The notes beneath the pieces were generated by a model. That model had not been told where the DNA came from, ran no database searches, and was given only the letters and a program-made list of their open reading frames with translations. Positions 38,725 through 52,002 of a stretch of 64,000 nt of DNA are shown here, piece by piece. The DNA lies in NCBI RefSeq assembly GCF_000002995.4, contig NW_025062479.1, positions 1,127,221-1,191,220 of the forward strand, in the 5' to 3' direction. Origin of the DNA: Brugia malayi. Taxonomy: Eukaryota > Nematoda > Chromadorea > Rhabditida > Onchocercidae. Each line of letters opens with the position of its first letter. Position 1 is the first letter of the stretch. Both the position numbers and the translations under genes were made by a program.

Positions 38725-41132
38725 CAGTGATAGCTTCACGAGATATACTTTGTTTTTTTAGTGCAAGCACCGGTTTTTCAGGATTTGCTTCATTGAGAAT
38801 AATGCCTAATTCCGGAAGTACTTTATCTCGTATGCGATCACATTCCTACAAATTCAGTAAATAAAATAAATAGCATATAAATTTTATAGGATTGGAAGTT
38901 ACATAAAACTAAAAAGATAGATGATGGAAGTGTAAAATGGATGTAAGTATAAATTTATAAATTATTTAGAAAATTATTTATTTAACAGAATATCGGATAT
39001 AATGTAATCATATTTTGCTACTTAAACTTAGTAATTAAATCATAATTAATTTTCATATTATGAGTTAATATTTGAAATTATACCCATAGAAAATTCAAGA
39101 AAAAGAACGAAGAAGAAAGAACTATCATATCCAATAAAATAATTTAGTAAGTGTTGAATCTGGGTTCGATCAATGATACAATATGAAAACTTTGCAATAA
39201 ATGGTTGAAAATGATCATTTGATATTTAATTTAAATTATAACGTTTAAAATTGAAATTTAATTAAATTTTACCAATTTTTAAACTTTTTTTCGCTGTTTT
39301 TTTCCTTTCACCTATCCTTGCTAAAATTCCCTTTCATGTTAAATTTATTGAAAGCGTTAAATTTGCTGAAATTTTTTTATTCCTGAACAAGATCATATCA
39401 TACTGATTTCACTGCTTTTTATAACTTTTTTTGATATCAATAATTTATACGAGAATTTTCTATATTGATTAAACTTTCAAGATAATCACCTTAATGATAT
39501 CGTTAACATTCCGTTGCTGAGCCAATTCCGAAATGGTTTCACGGAAGACAGTTAGTGCGCTAACGTAAGGCATAATTAGCTCATGAGCTGAAGTGCTCGA
39601 TGAAGGACTGCAAATTACTATCTCACTGAAAGAGATAACATGTTATCATCAGTGGTGATAAAGATGAGTGACATCATTTACACATGAGAAATGATAAAGA
39701 GAAAAGCTGATAAGGCAAATTTATGACAATAAATAATTTTTGCATTCATCAAATTTAGCATATTTAACAAATTGCAATTTCATTTTTTCTTCCTTTTTTT
39801 TTTCTTTTGCCACTGAAATTTTAATTTAAATTGCACAAACTATTACAAAAGGGGAAAAAAAAGAATTTTCAAAATTAGTAAATGAGCATTTTGTGCAAAA
39901 AAACAAACCTGAAATCAGCAGAGAAAATATTATCTATGTCTTTCGATGTAGTACCAAATACTTTTAATAATGGAGTCATATAAGCAGCAATATTTCGTAG
40001 CAGTAAACAATTCGGAATTTTATTATCGTCTTCCTCAAAAAGTAATGAATTTTTTTTTTTATTAACTGAAAAATCAATTTTTTTTTTAACTGAAAAATCT
40101 TTAAAAAAGTTTTATCCTCTTATCTGTTCTAAATTGGCATTTGTTCATTCATATATATTATTGCATCTTTGAACTTTTACTTTTTTATCATCCTAACCAT
40201 ATTCAATTTTTAAATTTTCAATTCAGGTTACACTTTTACTAATTTAATTTTGATTATACTTTAAACTAATATAATTTGATGTCTAATATAATTTGATGCA
40301 TTAATACGAAAATAAAAATTACTCTCAATTTCTTAAAGGAGCATTTAGTAAAGTAAGTAATGAGAGTTATTATGTTTTAAACTTAAAAAAAGATGAAATT
40401 TAGTCAATTTCATCCCTTTGAATGCTTAAATCTTATATTATCCCATATCATTTATTAATGTAATGGACTGTTTTCCAATTATTTACAAAATAATTAACAA
40501 ATTTTTAATGAAACAAATTACTACTAACCATTTCATTAATATATTCTTCTCCGAGATCAATTATTTGACATAATTTTTCAGCAATAATTTTTATATCAAT
40601 AGTATTACACAATGCCGCATTTAATTGAGTTTTAATCTTGAAAAACTCATCCATTAATTGCAATTCTCTTTTGTCATATTTTTGATAACCCTGTAAGATA
40701 ATTTTCGTGCAAATCACAAAATGAAATTTTATTATAAATCAGTTAAATTATTATCTAATCAGTATCTTTAAGTATGACAAAAAAATAAATTACTATTTAT
40801 GATAATTGTAAGCATTATCATCATTAATTTATTATTTAGCAGTCTTCTTGTTGCATTTTCATTGAAGCATGAAATACATAAATAATGAAAAGTAATTGAT
40901 GTAATTTATATGAAAAAAAGAAAGTCTATAAATTTAATTAAGTAATATTGAATTGAATAAATGAAAATTTAAGTAATTAATAAATATTGGATGAAATTAA
41001 AAGAGAGAAAAAAAAAAGGAAATAAATAGAAAAAACCTCGTTGATATCTGGCTTGTAATATAGTCGAATATATTTTCTAACTAGAAGAAGAAAATCATTT
41101 GCAATTTTTTCAAAGTCTGTTGATGTATTCAT
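38725..41132 (-). pseudogene. cars-1: Cysteinyl-tRNA synthetase fragment (post-catalytic region only)
   Basis: Five consecutive phase-compatible exons read right to left: 41037-41132, 40525-40690, 39909-40065, 39490-39625 and 38725-38845, about 225 residues. They align in order with the region of eukaryotic cytosolic CysRS after the KMSKS-containing catalytic domain: FEKIANDFLLLVR, ALCNTID, LLLRNIAAYMTPLLKVFG, IMPYVSALTVFRETISELA, and CDRIRDKVLPELGI (compare the family's LRDNILPELGV). The HIGH and KMSKS segments are not seen in the 4.5 kb upstream on this strand, and the usual lysine-rich C-terminus is not found after the donor at 38724. The frame is open and splice sites are conserved, so it may be an expressed partial paralogue, not a dead copy. 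The ATG at 41132 is the only in-frame start. It cannot charge tRNA alone as it stands. Confidence 0.62.
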
Positions 41133-43089
41133 TATTTGTACACTTTTCGAATGACAGCAAAAATTTAATCACTGAAAATTTATTAAAATTTCATGTAAAA
41201 ATTATAACAAAAATTTAGATTCTATAATTATTAACGACGAAACATTGAATGAATTTTTTTTTGCAAAATAATTTAACATTTTTAAATGTTAACAAAACAA
41301 AAAAAAAATTTTTTTTATAACGAAAAAAAGGAAGCAAAAATAAGATTAATAATTGATGAATACAATCTATAGGCCAGAAGTATATATATAAAGTTAGAAG
41401 GAAGAACAATTAAAAAATATTTTTAATTTTGAAAAATGTAAAATTAAAAATGTTGAGTTAAAAAATGATGGAAATTTTAAAACAACAATCCAAATGAAAA
41501 GTATGCATGCGACAAAACATCCATCACTCATCTTCAGAAGTCTTCAAAAAAGTACAGTGTTAAAAGATAGCATTATTGATTAAATTTTTATAACAGTTGC
41601 GCATCACGCAATGCACAAACAAATGACATTTTCGCTTCAAATCATTTAAATTTGAAAACTTAATTGGAAGATAAATGAGCAGAAAATTAGGTGAATATAT
41701 TTATATATGATAATGAAATGCATATAAATATATACATGTAACTGCATGCTTGCATTGCATGCATAGGTAATAAATACATGCACTCTTCTTTGTGACAAAA
41801 AAACAAACACTTTTTTTAAAAATTTTATCATTAGAAAAAAAAAAAAAAAAAAGATGAGGAAAATTGATTGCACTAGAGATATTATTCATAGAATAAACGA
41901 GTTTAATAGGTGCGGTATGTATGAACTTGTGCAGTTCCATTTTGAGCGGAAACATTTGAATTTGTTTAAGAAAGGGAGCAATCCAATGAAGTATGATAAA
42001 TGATTATATGTCAGCGTACTGATAAATTTAGTAATATCATATCTGATAATCAACATTTTAATTCGTACTACATAACATCAAAAAGAAAAAGGTTAATGAT
42101 AATAAAATTTGTAAATGCTCCTTTTTCTCTTCAAATTTAAATTAATTTTTTTCTTTTTCAACTGAATTCAGAATTTGCTAGCAATAATTTGATAGCATTT
42201 AGTTGAAATAGATTTTTGAGTATTTGATTTAAAGACAAAAAAAAAAAAAAGTTATTGTTGATTACTCTTAATAATAAGACAACAAATAGTGGTAGAAATA
42301 GTTAAATTTAAGCTAAAGATTAAATTTAGTCTTTTCAGGCTGATATAATTTCACAAATTTTTTTCGATCATTGCTTAACTCGCATTATTAACCTTAGAAA
42401 AAGAAAAAGGTTAATGATAGTAAAATTTGCAAATATTTGTTTTTCAATAAGTAGATTTCTTGCTATTACATAACTATTCCAAAGTAAGTAATTAATAAAC
42501 TTATTAAAAAATAATAGATAGACACGGTGTAATTATTAAACTGATCATTAAACCTTTAGAGAATAGGTAAACAAATTAATTGCTATAATGATTAAATAAA
42601 ATGTTATGAGTTGTGGATGGAATAAAAAAAAAAAAAAGAAGAAAGAAGAATTTGGTATGATCAATACGTAAAGTAAGTTTTGTTTCGTTTTGAAACAAAT
42701 TTCTTATGTTAGCATTTTTTTTTCCTTCCTTTTTTTTCAAAATTTTATTTCAAATTTGACAATTTACATCTATTTATTATGTTTTATATGTTTTGTTATT
42801 GCTTTATTATAATTTTTGTTAAATATTTTAAGATTGAAAAATTTTGAATACTTTTCTACTGAAAGACTTGATAATGTTATATCTTTCAAAATTTCATGTG
42901 TTTCTTATGGGAAATAATTTGAAAACTGAGAAAATTTTTTGTTGCATTATTGTATGTTATAAAAATTATTTTAGTATGCGTATATTTAGGTTTAACATTA
43001 ATATTATTTCACGTAGTGCGTAATATTATTCGTCAAAAAATACATTCAAATTGATAATCATTGTGCACGTGTAAAAAAAAAAAACGTTG

Positions 43090-43108
43090 TTACGCTATGA
43101 TAGCGTAA
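43090..43108. repeat. Perfect 19-base palindrome
   Basis: TTACGCTAT-G-ATAGCGTAA is a perfect inverted repeat with 9-base arms around a single G. It could bind a dimeric factor or form a cruciform; no gene is adjacent. Confidence 0.85.
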
Positions 43109-44999
43109 TATTTGAAATTTAAAAGTAATATCATTTCAAAAATTTCTTGTACGATTTTAAAACATATAAGAATGAATAAGCCAATTCCACTCAAAAAGAA
43201 AAAAAAAAAAAAACATGCTGAAAAATCATTGTTTTTTTTCTTCAAGTATTCCTGAAAGCTACTATTTGATAATAAATCGTTATGATTAAATTGATTAAAT
43301 ACTGATAAGAAATGATTACAAAAAATGAAGAAAACTCAATAAGTATACGAAAGGATTGAGATCAAATTAGGTAATAAAAATGTCACTTCTGTTTTAAGTG
43401 AGTCATTTTGATATTATCAATAACATAAAAGATATTTCAAAAAAAAAAAAAAAAAGACCAACGAAAATGAAGCGACTGAACATCAATTTTATTTGTTCAA
43501 TCGTATAGATGTCGCAATGGTTACTTTAAAATTAGTTTCATTATTTTTTCATTTTTTTTTTTTTGTCATCCATACTTTTTTCTCCTTTTTCCTTTTTTTT
43601 TTTTTTTGCTTTTCCCCATAAAAAGGTCAACTATTTTCAATTTTCAATAAACAAGAAAAAAGTAAAAAGAAAAGAAAAGATTTCTAATATGAAGCAATTG
43701 ATAAATGACCACTGATCTAATCGAACGAAATTTTTTGACTTTAAATACTTTATTCTTTGAAAAATATCAAATTAATGAATTTTTCTCTTTTTTTGTTCAA
43801 TTTTTCGTTTTTTTCTTCGTTTCGAATGGGAAAAGGCAAGAATAACAAAGAAAATGAAAAAAAAAAAAAAAAAAAAAGGAACAAATTCCCCTAGAAAAAC
43901 AAATTCCGAAAATTTTGTTTGATTATATTTTCGGAAAAGCTTTTCAACAATGGATTGCGCAATATACAAAAATTTTGATGAAAATATTTTTGGGATTTCT
44001 TTCGTTTTTAGCCACAGTTTAGAAGATCACAAATGTCGCAATTCATAATTACTTTACATGAAAGGTCAATGTACAATACACTCTCCCTTCTTTTCTTTCT
44101 TATTTATTCAAATTAATATTTTAAGTTCTAAATCGATAATTAAATTTAGAAAGAAAAAAGAGTACCAAATTAAGTTTTTCCAAAAATGCTGCAACAAGAA
44201 ATTTCAGAATTGTCCTAAACTGGAATATTATTAACCAGAACAAAAATGCAACCGTTGAAGAAAATAAATGTTTCAAACATTTCTAAATATTTCTGTATGA
44301 TTCACACCAAAAATATCAATATATCATTTATTTCAAGAAATCAATAAAGATTTAACTCATATATCAAAAATATCTCGTCATTTTATTTCCTTAAATAATT
44401 TGTTGAAACTACTCAAATAATTCCAGAAATTAGTGAAATTTAAAATTTTTTAATTTCATCAAAATAATTGAATTTTGGAAAAAAACATTTGGCATTTAGG
44501 GATAAATTTCTAAATCAAAAAGAAACCTTTGTCATTTTTGTTCTTGTACCCATTGAAAATGATCAAAAAACAATAGCAAAGATCTGATTAATAAATAATT
44601 AACAGACAATGTTGTTAGCTAATAAGAAGGAAAATGGAATATGCGCTTTTGTCACAATAGAATAATGCTATCATCTAATACGAAAGGTCACTATGGAGAA
44701 TATGATGATAACAGTGATTTATAGTGATAAATTATATCCATATAATGCTTATATTATTAAATAAATTAATGCTTAAGAATATGAAAAAAAAAAAAAATTT
44801 CTTTTTTAGATTTGGCATTTTTCAGTAAATCTAATAAATTCCATCAATAATGAAATCATAAAAAAGCATAAGTTTAATCTAAGAGAAAACTTACTGATCT
44901 ATTTGGTCTAATAAAAGAATAAACGATAGTATATTTAGCAGTGCAATTAAAAGGAATGTTTAAATTGTTGACATAGCATTGAATGATTGGTCATTTTTG

Positions 45000-45023
45000 G
45001 TCAGTCATGTTTTCCTGACTGAC
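45000..45023. repeat. Hairpin with 8-bp arms
   Basis: GTCAGTCA (45000-45007) and TGACTGAC (45016-45023) are exact reverse complements with an 8-base loop. It lies about 0.8 kb upstream of mrps-7. There is no T run on either side that would suggest a terminator. Confidence 0.7.
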
Positions 45024-45820
45024 AATCTTATAATGATTACTGCCTTTTTTTTTTTTTTGAAATTCTTCAAAATTTGAAGAAGATAAAAGGCAAATGCATG
45101 ACATACATCAATACAGTACACACTTAAAACTTTTCAGAATTTCAAAAATGACAATTTCGTGACAATCCCATGTTTGTTTAAAATCATATCAAGAAGTGAT
45201 AATAGAATGGAGTATGAGGAGATGTTTAGAGAGACGAAGGATGAGATAAGGAATATAGGAGATGAGGAAGATGCAGGAATAGATGAAATTTTCAAAATAT
45301 GATGTAATTAGATAGAAGCATTTGTTAATTGCTATTTAAATAGTAGTGGTAATGATGAAGAACATGAGGAAGTTTTTTTTCTTCTTCTTTTGTTTTAATC
45401 GAAGAGAGTACAAAGGTTGATGCGATGAGAGAGAGAATGTTGTAAATGTTGAGAGGAACAGCAGGAAAAGTGCAGCATGTAATATATATTTATTGTATTC
45501 AGTGATTGAAAGAGGAAGAAATGTGATGCGACAAAGTGTTATTTCTCAAATTTTACATTATAACTGGTTCGTTCCGGAATTGCTAATAGTTTCTGACAGA
45601 TTGAATGATATAGATGTTAACACGTTGTTTCACGTTATTGGTACGCTAGTTGTAATTGTTAGAACGTGAGGAATTGCTAGCATGTAGCAGTAGTTTTATA
45701 TGAATTAAAACTAAACATTAGTGGAAATTTAAATTGTCAGAAATTTATAAAATGGAAAAAGGAAAAAGAGTGATGATAGACGTGTTTTATGTTTATATCA
45801 ATTTCGTGCAATTTAATACA

Positions 45821-45828
45821 TATTACAG
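45821..45828 (+). promoter_or_regulatory. Probable trans-splice acceptor of mrps-7
   Basis: TATTACAG ends one base before the chosen ATG at 45830. An acceptor this close to a start is typical of spliced-leader addition, and it decides the start: the frame is open further 5' (another ATG at 45752), but that sequence would be removed by trans-splicing. Confidence 0.55.
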
Positions 45829-45829
45829 C

Positions 45830-47786
45830 ATGAAATTATTGGTAAAATTATTGGAAAACAAGTCTCATCTATGCATATTTGGTATTACATCTAGACGAAT
45901 GCTCTCACAGTCTATTGCAGTATATTCCAGATATGATCCAAGAGTATTTCGGGAACCAATCGTAGATTTGGAACAGGTTATTCCTTTTTTTTTTTTTTTT
46001 TTTTTTGAGACAGTTATTAGTGGGTTTTATATATTCTGATCATGTTAGTAATCATTTTGCTTTACTAAATATGATATCTATTACTGCTGTAAACTTGTTT
46101 ATTCATTTCAAGTTTATCAAAATAGGTTGCTTGACTTTTGTTATTTTCTGCAATTTTCGCTTTTTTTTTTTATAGCAGCTTCTCACTGAATAATCTACCT
46201 CTTATTTGGATACGAAAGGTGATCTAGTATATAAGACGATGTGAAGGGATTTTATATCCTTAAGATTATGTCATTTTCATCAAGCTGTGTGGGTTAGCGA
46301 ATTGAAAGGTTATCAAACCTTATGGTCATTTTCAGCTTAATCAACCGCTGGATCCAGACGATGATCGCCGGTACTGCTACATAAAAGCAATGACTAGTGT
46401 TCAGACACCAGTATTTTATCGAAATGCCGTGATAGATAGGTTGATTAATGTGTGTATGCTACGTGGAATGAAAGGTTAGTCAAATTATTCCATTAATCAA
46501 ATGAAAATTCTTAATGGCATTCTGAAATTTCCCCTTACATTCTTTTTTCCATTATTAATCTGGATTTTATCTCTTCACTCTTCCCTGTTTTATTTTGAAA
46601 TCAGATCTTCTGAAAATTTGACTTTTAGAATTAATCTTGTCTAACACTGCTGTTTGACTCTTTGGCAGGTTAGAGTCTGTCGTGGATGTTAATACCTTAA
46701 TTGGTACCAATATGAGGTCTTTTCTATCGTTTTTGTAATGTGAGATAGTTTTGTCTACCCTTCGGAGTTCAGTAATGTCCGAAATCTGTATAAGAGTTTG
46801 TGTCTGAAGAAATCGCTGTTTCTGCTTCTTTTATTCACTAGTTGTTTAGGCAACTTATAATTTATATTGTTGAATCATTCTGTGTTATGTGTTTCGCATG
46901 CAGCATTACTTCCAAAATGATAACCTATGGTGGCTAAAACACTGATACTTATCACATGTCTTTGAAATATATTACCATCCGAGATTATATATATAACGCA
47001 CTGATATGTTCCTTTATTATATATTGTAGAAAAAATGCGGAAAATTGTTTTGGAAGCACTAGAAATAATAAAAAGACGTCAGTACATTTTGTGGAGAGAT
47101 GCCAGCGATGAAAAGAAAGAGAAAATAGAGCTTGATCCGGTAGTAATTGCTGAAAAAGCTATTAAGAATTGCTGCCCTATCATGATTTTACGTCCATTTA
47201 TTCGTGGTAAGTCCTTTTTTGTTTACTACTTCTTATCCAATTTTTTTTTTTTTCTTAAATGGAAGTCGACTACAAGTAATTTAACAAATGCATGGAAGCA
47301 AGCGTCAATTCTTCAAAATGCGTCTAACTCTTTTGATGGATGAGTTTTATCTTAATTGACCACCATAACTTTTCACTATTCTTTACGATCAACTATCTTG
47401 ATCGTTATCATATATCCTTTTGAGATTTTTATGCATTTTTGTGTTACATATTTTATTTAACCTTAAATTAATGTGCAGTAAATTGCGTAATGTCAGTTCT
47501 TTTGCGCCCAGAAAAAAATTTTCCTTGTAAGGACTTTTTTTCAGGTGGACAAACTTACATGGTACCATGTCCGATATCAGATCACCACGCTGAGTTCCGA
47601 GCAATGAAAATGATGCGTGATATCTGCCGACAGAAAACCTTTCACGGTGCTACTCATTTTCAACATATATTAGCTGATGAGTTGCTTTCTGCTTACAAAA
47701 ACGAAGGTTTAACTGTGCAAGCAAAGCAGGAATTGCACAAGCAGTGTGAAGCAAATCGAGCTTATGTTCATTATAGGAGACAATAA
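45830..47786 (+). CDS. mrps-7: Mitochondrial small-subunit ribosomal protein uS7m
   Basis: Four exons, 45830-45976, 46336-46474, 47030-47206 and 47545-47786, encode 234 residues, close to the 242 of human MRPS7. uS7 binds the 3' major domain of small-subunit rRNA and nucleates head assembly; this copy acts in mitochondria. The N-terminus (MKLLVKLLENKSHLCIFG) is basic and hydrophobic like a transit peptide. Family features follow in order: YSRYDPRVFREPIVDLEQ, TPVFYRNAVIDRLINVCMLR (compare family VFEDPVISKFTNMMM), KIVLEALEIIKRRQY, AIKNCCPIMILRPFIRGGQT, VPCPISDHHAEFRAMKMM and the C-terminal KQELHKQCEANRAYVHYR, which matches the uS7m signature LHKMAEANRAxxHYR. AATAAA at 47890-47895 is a likely poly-A signal. 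Introns range from 338 to 555 bases. Confidence 0.96.
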
Positions 47787-48784
47787 AATCTTTGTTTTTT
47801 TCGATTTATTCATAACATTTTATTTAATATGCTAGATATTGTTTAATATTTTTCTTGAAGAATGATAGAAATCATTATGTTGGCTTGTAAATAAAGGGAA
47901 GTTTATGTGATATCATGCTGATTTTCGCAATTCATCTGTTAATTTCTCACTGTACATACATAAACGGTTTTAATGTATTGACGTGTCACAAAATTGCTCT
48001 GAATCCGACTATTTGCAGATCATTGTGTTTTTATATTGTCAGACGATGAACGCGTGTATTTTGTGAAATGTTTCAATATGATATCATATTGATATGTAAA
48101 CATACCTTTGTGTTTGAATTTTACGCGTATACCTACTAAATTTTTTCATTCAATTAAATTGAATAAATAAATGCACATTCTTTAGTACGAGTTGTTGGTT
48201 TCATAACCTGTTTCACATTTTTTCTTGAGTTGAAAATTGTCATCAGTAAAAGCTGTTTTATAGTGTGGTTTAGTGGATAGTAACTACATTGAACTAAAGT
48301 AGTGCCTGGTTTGTTATTTTTGGAAATTATTTGTGCTTTGCAAATCATCTACAATTTAAACTACTTCTATGCGATTTTATAGTATCTGTAAGGCAGTTCA
48401 GAACTTGTTAGGCTTAAGCTTTCCCGAAATCCCTCTTACTTGAACTATTTGTTTACCGTTCTCTTTTTCATCCTCATAATAAGTTTTTGTTTTACAGCTT
48501 TACTGGGAAACTTTTCGCAGTGTTGCATTAGACTTGCACATTCATTTTTGTTTATTAATACTAGAATTATACAGATATAATTTGTGGTTCACATCGTATT
48601 CCATATATCCGGTTTTTCAGTTGTACTGATTGATGGCCACATCTTAATGGTGTTAATGAATATTCGTTTTTAAAACGAAGAATGCGATGTAATTATATAT
48701 GAGGAAATTCTAATATTTTTATTGCTTCTGTTTGGCATAAAGTCTTCCTGTCTTTCAGGGTATTATGGTGTTGTCCAGGAACTG

Positions 48785-48793
48785 ATTTCCTAG
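48785..48793 (+). promoter_or_regulatory. Probable trans-splice acceptor of vti-1
   Basis: ATTTCCTAG ends three bases before the vti-1 ATG. Position suggests spliced-leader addition. The gene lies about 1 kb after mrps-7 on the same strand; that spacing is rather long for a typical nematode operon but does not exclude one. Confidence 0.4.
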
Positions 48794-48796
48794 AGG

Positions 48797-50657
48797 ATGA
48801 CAACGAATACATTGTTGTTAAGTGATTTTGAACATCAGTATTCAGTGCAGACTGCTGAAATTACAGCACGTATTGGACGTTTGAGAGATTTAGATCAAAA
48901 TGGGCGAGTTGAAGGGATTCAGCAGATTCAGCGTTTATTGGTTGATGTTGAAAATCTTCTGGAGCAGATGGAATTGACGGTCAGGGAATTAATGCCATCA
49001 AGGTACGTTATTATCTTAGGAGAACTGCATGTATGTCGTTCTTTTTATTAACTATAAGTTACATAATCAAAATAACAAAAACATATATATATATATATTG
49101 TAATTTCACAATATTATAAAATGATTGTATTGAATTAAAAAGCTTGTAATTTCTTCTGTTTGTTGTTTTTGGAAAAACATATTTTCGATTTACAGTGCTG
49201 AACGATCAAAATATGAATTAAGAGTTCGTAGCTATCGGAATGACAAAAAGCAGTTAGATGCTGAACTGGATAAAGCAGTTCAACGCTTGAAGGATAACGC
49301 TGACCGCGATGAACTGTTGGCATATGATAATCAAATTTCTTTGAACCAAGTCAGTCTTGAATTTTTTCATGTCCCACATTCTTCTTCGTTTTTCAATGCA
49401 TCATTTTCACCATTCAGTCATGTTCTATGTTGAATCTTCATTGTTAGTGATAAGATTAGAATTACTTTTAAATCTAATAGCACTTTAATTTCCTTGATCC
49501 ATGCAAGTTGTAAGGTCTGGATTGCATATATACTGTTTTCTCAAATTGATGAGCATTCTTTTAAAGTTTTCATTTTGTTAAGAACATTAAACATTCATAA
49601 GAATACATGTTTGCTAACGAAAAATGTGAGACTAAACTTTTCAAACAAATATGTATTTTAATAATCACCATGTAATTAGAAAGACTTTGTTCTGTCGTTC
49701 TGTAATTTTCTAGTGATACGCATGAATAGCTTCAAATTTTCCTCACGAATTTCGAGTTCATGTCAGACAATATCCTTTTTTATAGCAAGACCAACTGATT
49801 GAAAATACCGAAAGATTGGAGAGAACATCCAGAAGACTTCAAGATACTTATAGAATGGTGATTGAAACGGACCAGGTTCTTTATGTTTGAATTTTGTAGT
49901 AATTATCGGACAACCATTAAATTTTCTCTTTTTTTTTTTTCTTCAGAATTCATCACTTTTATTGGACAAATATTGCTGTTTTGAACTCTAAATCTTGTTT
50001 GAGATTGAAGAAATGCATTTTTTTTTTTTTTTCAAAAAATTGAGGAGAGAGGAGAAAGGTAGATAAAAGAAAGTAAAAAGTGATCTATGAATATTTATTG
50101 CTTCTTCACTTGATATAATAGTTTTATATCTGATACTAAATGTAACGAGTCCCGTGAACATAAAAATAAAGAAACTGTGATAAGTGGATAAGCAGTATGC
50201 AGCGAAATTCTCTACGCAGTTACATGTGGTCATGGCTACTGTGGTATTAAAAACGAATAATAACTCTCTTTGAATATAATTCGTAGTGAAAAAAAAATTT
50301 CTTCAGATTGGAACAGAAGTGTTAAACGATCTGAGTTCGCAGCGTGAAACAATAATGCGGGCACGTGAACGTATGCGACAAGCAGATAGAGATTTAAATA
50401 GAAGCCATAAAATGTTATCGGTAATGATTCGCAGGTATTCATAATTAGCATTGTTTTTCTTCTTTATTTCAAATTGTTGATGAGCTAATTAGGATTCAGG
50501 AGCATCTACGAGTTTTTCAAGAGTGATTTTGATTCATTCAGGAATGGTTTTAAAATTTCATAAGTTTTTCAGAATAATCCAGAATCGTTTACTACTACTT
50601 ATTGTCGCTGTGCTACTTCTGTTTTCACTGTTATTCATCATTTATAAATCGTTGTGA
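48797..50657 (+). CDS. vti-1: Vti1-family vesicle SNARE (Qb-SNARE)
   Basis: Five phase-compatible exons, 48797-49002, 49196-49349, 49786-49875, 50307-50434 and 50573-50657, encode 220 residues, the usual Vti1 length. An N-terminal three-helix Habc-like domain (about 1-100) contains MTTNTLLLSDFEHQYSVQTA, IGRLRDLDQNGR and LLVDVENLLEQMELTVRELM. A linker with SYRNDKKQLDAEL follows. The SNARE motif (about 130-192) contains LERTSRRLQDTYRMVIETDQ, IGTEVLNDLSSQRETIMRAR and ERMRQADRDLNRSHKMLSVM, whose central Asp takes the Q-layer place typical of Vti1 proteins. A single C-terminal membrane anchor (LLLLIVAVLLLFSLLFIIY) closes it. It should act in Golgi/endosome/lysosome fusion with syntaxin partners. 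The exon 3 donor (GTTCTT) is weak, but phase and homology support it. Confidence 0.95.
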
Positions 50658-52002
50658 TGATGGAACACATATTCATTTAGCAGCAATTATTTTCATATTT
50701 TGTTAATTCTGGATTTCAAACAATTTGACGGTTAAAATGTATTTATGGTTGAAGTAGTTCATCTTGAGAAGTAGGAATCTCAGATGGTAGAATTTCTCTT
50801 TCACTATCTATTTCTGATCTAAAGTATAGCATTAAATCATGATTCTTCATATACAACTTCACTGCTTTTCTTCAAAGTAGCGTAATGTAGCAATATGGCT
50901 TATCCAACCAAAAAGCTAACATATTTATGTAGTGGATTTCAAATTTTCAGATTTCATACAAAATGATGTATCTTCTATTGATCTCTTATAACTCATACTT
51001 ATTTGTCAGTCATTTAGTCGTCCTTCAATTCTGAAAATTCACTTATATAGAACAAAAAAAAAATTTTTTTTCCCTTGCGGCTTCTGGAAGAGCCACTGCG
51101 TAACTTTGCTGTGTCGTCTTCAAATTTTATTTGGTTTTGTAATCTTACTACGGTTAGGGACTAAAGTGCTGATGAGTGAGGAATTTCAAAACAAGGCAAA
51201 AATATTGTTTTTTTTTTTTTTTTTTTTAAATCTAATTCAGCAGTAAAAATTCGTCATGGGTTCTTTTTTCTTTTTCAAAAAAAAAAAAAAATACCGTAAT
51301 GTCGCATTTCAGAGCAGAATATATACTCGGAATGCTTTTTGCTTATTACTTTCAACTATATTGAAATAAATGATTCGTAATTTTTCATGCTAATAGGTAT
51401 TTCATGTTTTGAATTGATAAAGCAGTAGGATTTATTTGTTTATGTATTGTTCAAATGTTCATACATTTATTTGGACTCTCGATTCAATAAAATCTTTGAT
51501 ATACTTTATTTAACTTTTCAAGTTTCGGGAACTATTAGAAGTTGAAGACAGTTTAGATATAATAAAAGTTATTTGCACGAATTTAAATTAGGAATTTAGA
51601 AAGGAGGAATTTAAAAAATTAAATTAGAAAGAAGTATGAGAGTGTTGATTTCTAATTCGGCATTTCGAATTTATATCTGGTAAAAAAGTGAAATTTATAT
51701 ACTGAAATTGCAAATAGAATTTGGTTCAGCAAAGTGATCAGATAAAAAAGATTTAACTGGGATGTTCGTCACTTTTCATCACTACTCAAGTTGAATTTCA
51801 TTTTTACTTTTTCCTCAAATTAAAGTTCTGCAATGGTAAATTTTGGCAAATGCATGCAGATTTTCCGAACACTCCTGTGTTTTTGAGATATTTTGTTGTA
51901 GACAGTTTCAACCTAGCTATTGTTACCAATCTGCAAAAATTCAGCACAAAAATTGAATCGATAACCGTAACAAATATATATGTTTGTTTCTTTGTTGACT
52001 GT
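50658..52002. other. 3' flank of vti-1 and intergenic DNA
   Basis: About 1.3 kb without a supported gene, with T and A tracts near 51209-51229 and 51277-51291. A short imperfect hairpin, GGCTTCT...AGAGCC, lies near 51079-51095; I cannot assign it a role. Confidence 0.45.

Larger units (their letters stand above)
41172..45829. other. AT-rich intergenic DNA between CysRS fragment and mrps-7
   Basis: About 4.6 kb searched on both strands, including for a CysRS catalytic domain, without finding exons. It contains a perfect 19-base odd palindrome (43090-43108), a hairpin (45000-45023) and an isolated 31-codon ORF (45207-45302). The last ~600 bases, 5' of mrps-7, are purine-rich with several GA-rich patches. 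Confidence 0.5.

Noticed and set aside
39168..39180. GGGTTCGATC resembling a tRNA B box
   Set aside because: No matching acceptor stem, A box or anticodon arm around it.
45207..45302. 31-codon acidic ORF upstream of mrps-7
   Set aside because: Composition is protein-like, but there are stops immediately upstream, no good splice sites and no partner exon, so it was not listed as a gene.
47389..47604. Minus-strand 71-residue ORF
   Set aside because: Overlaps the intron and exon 4 of mrps-7 on the other strand; exon 4 carries the clear uS7m signature.
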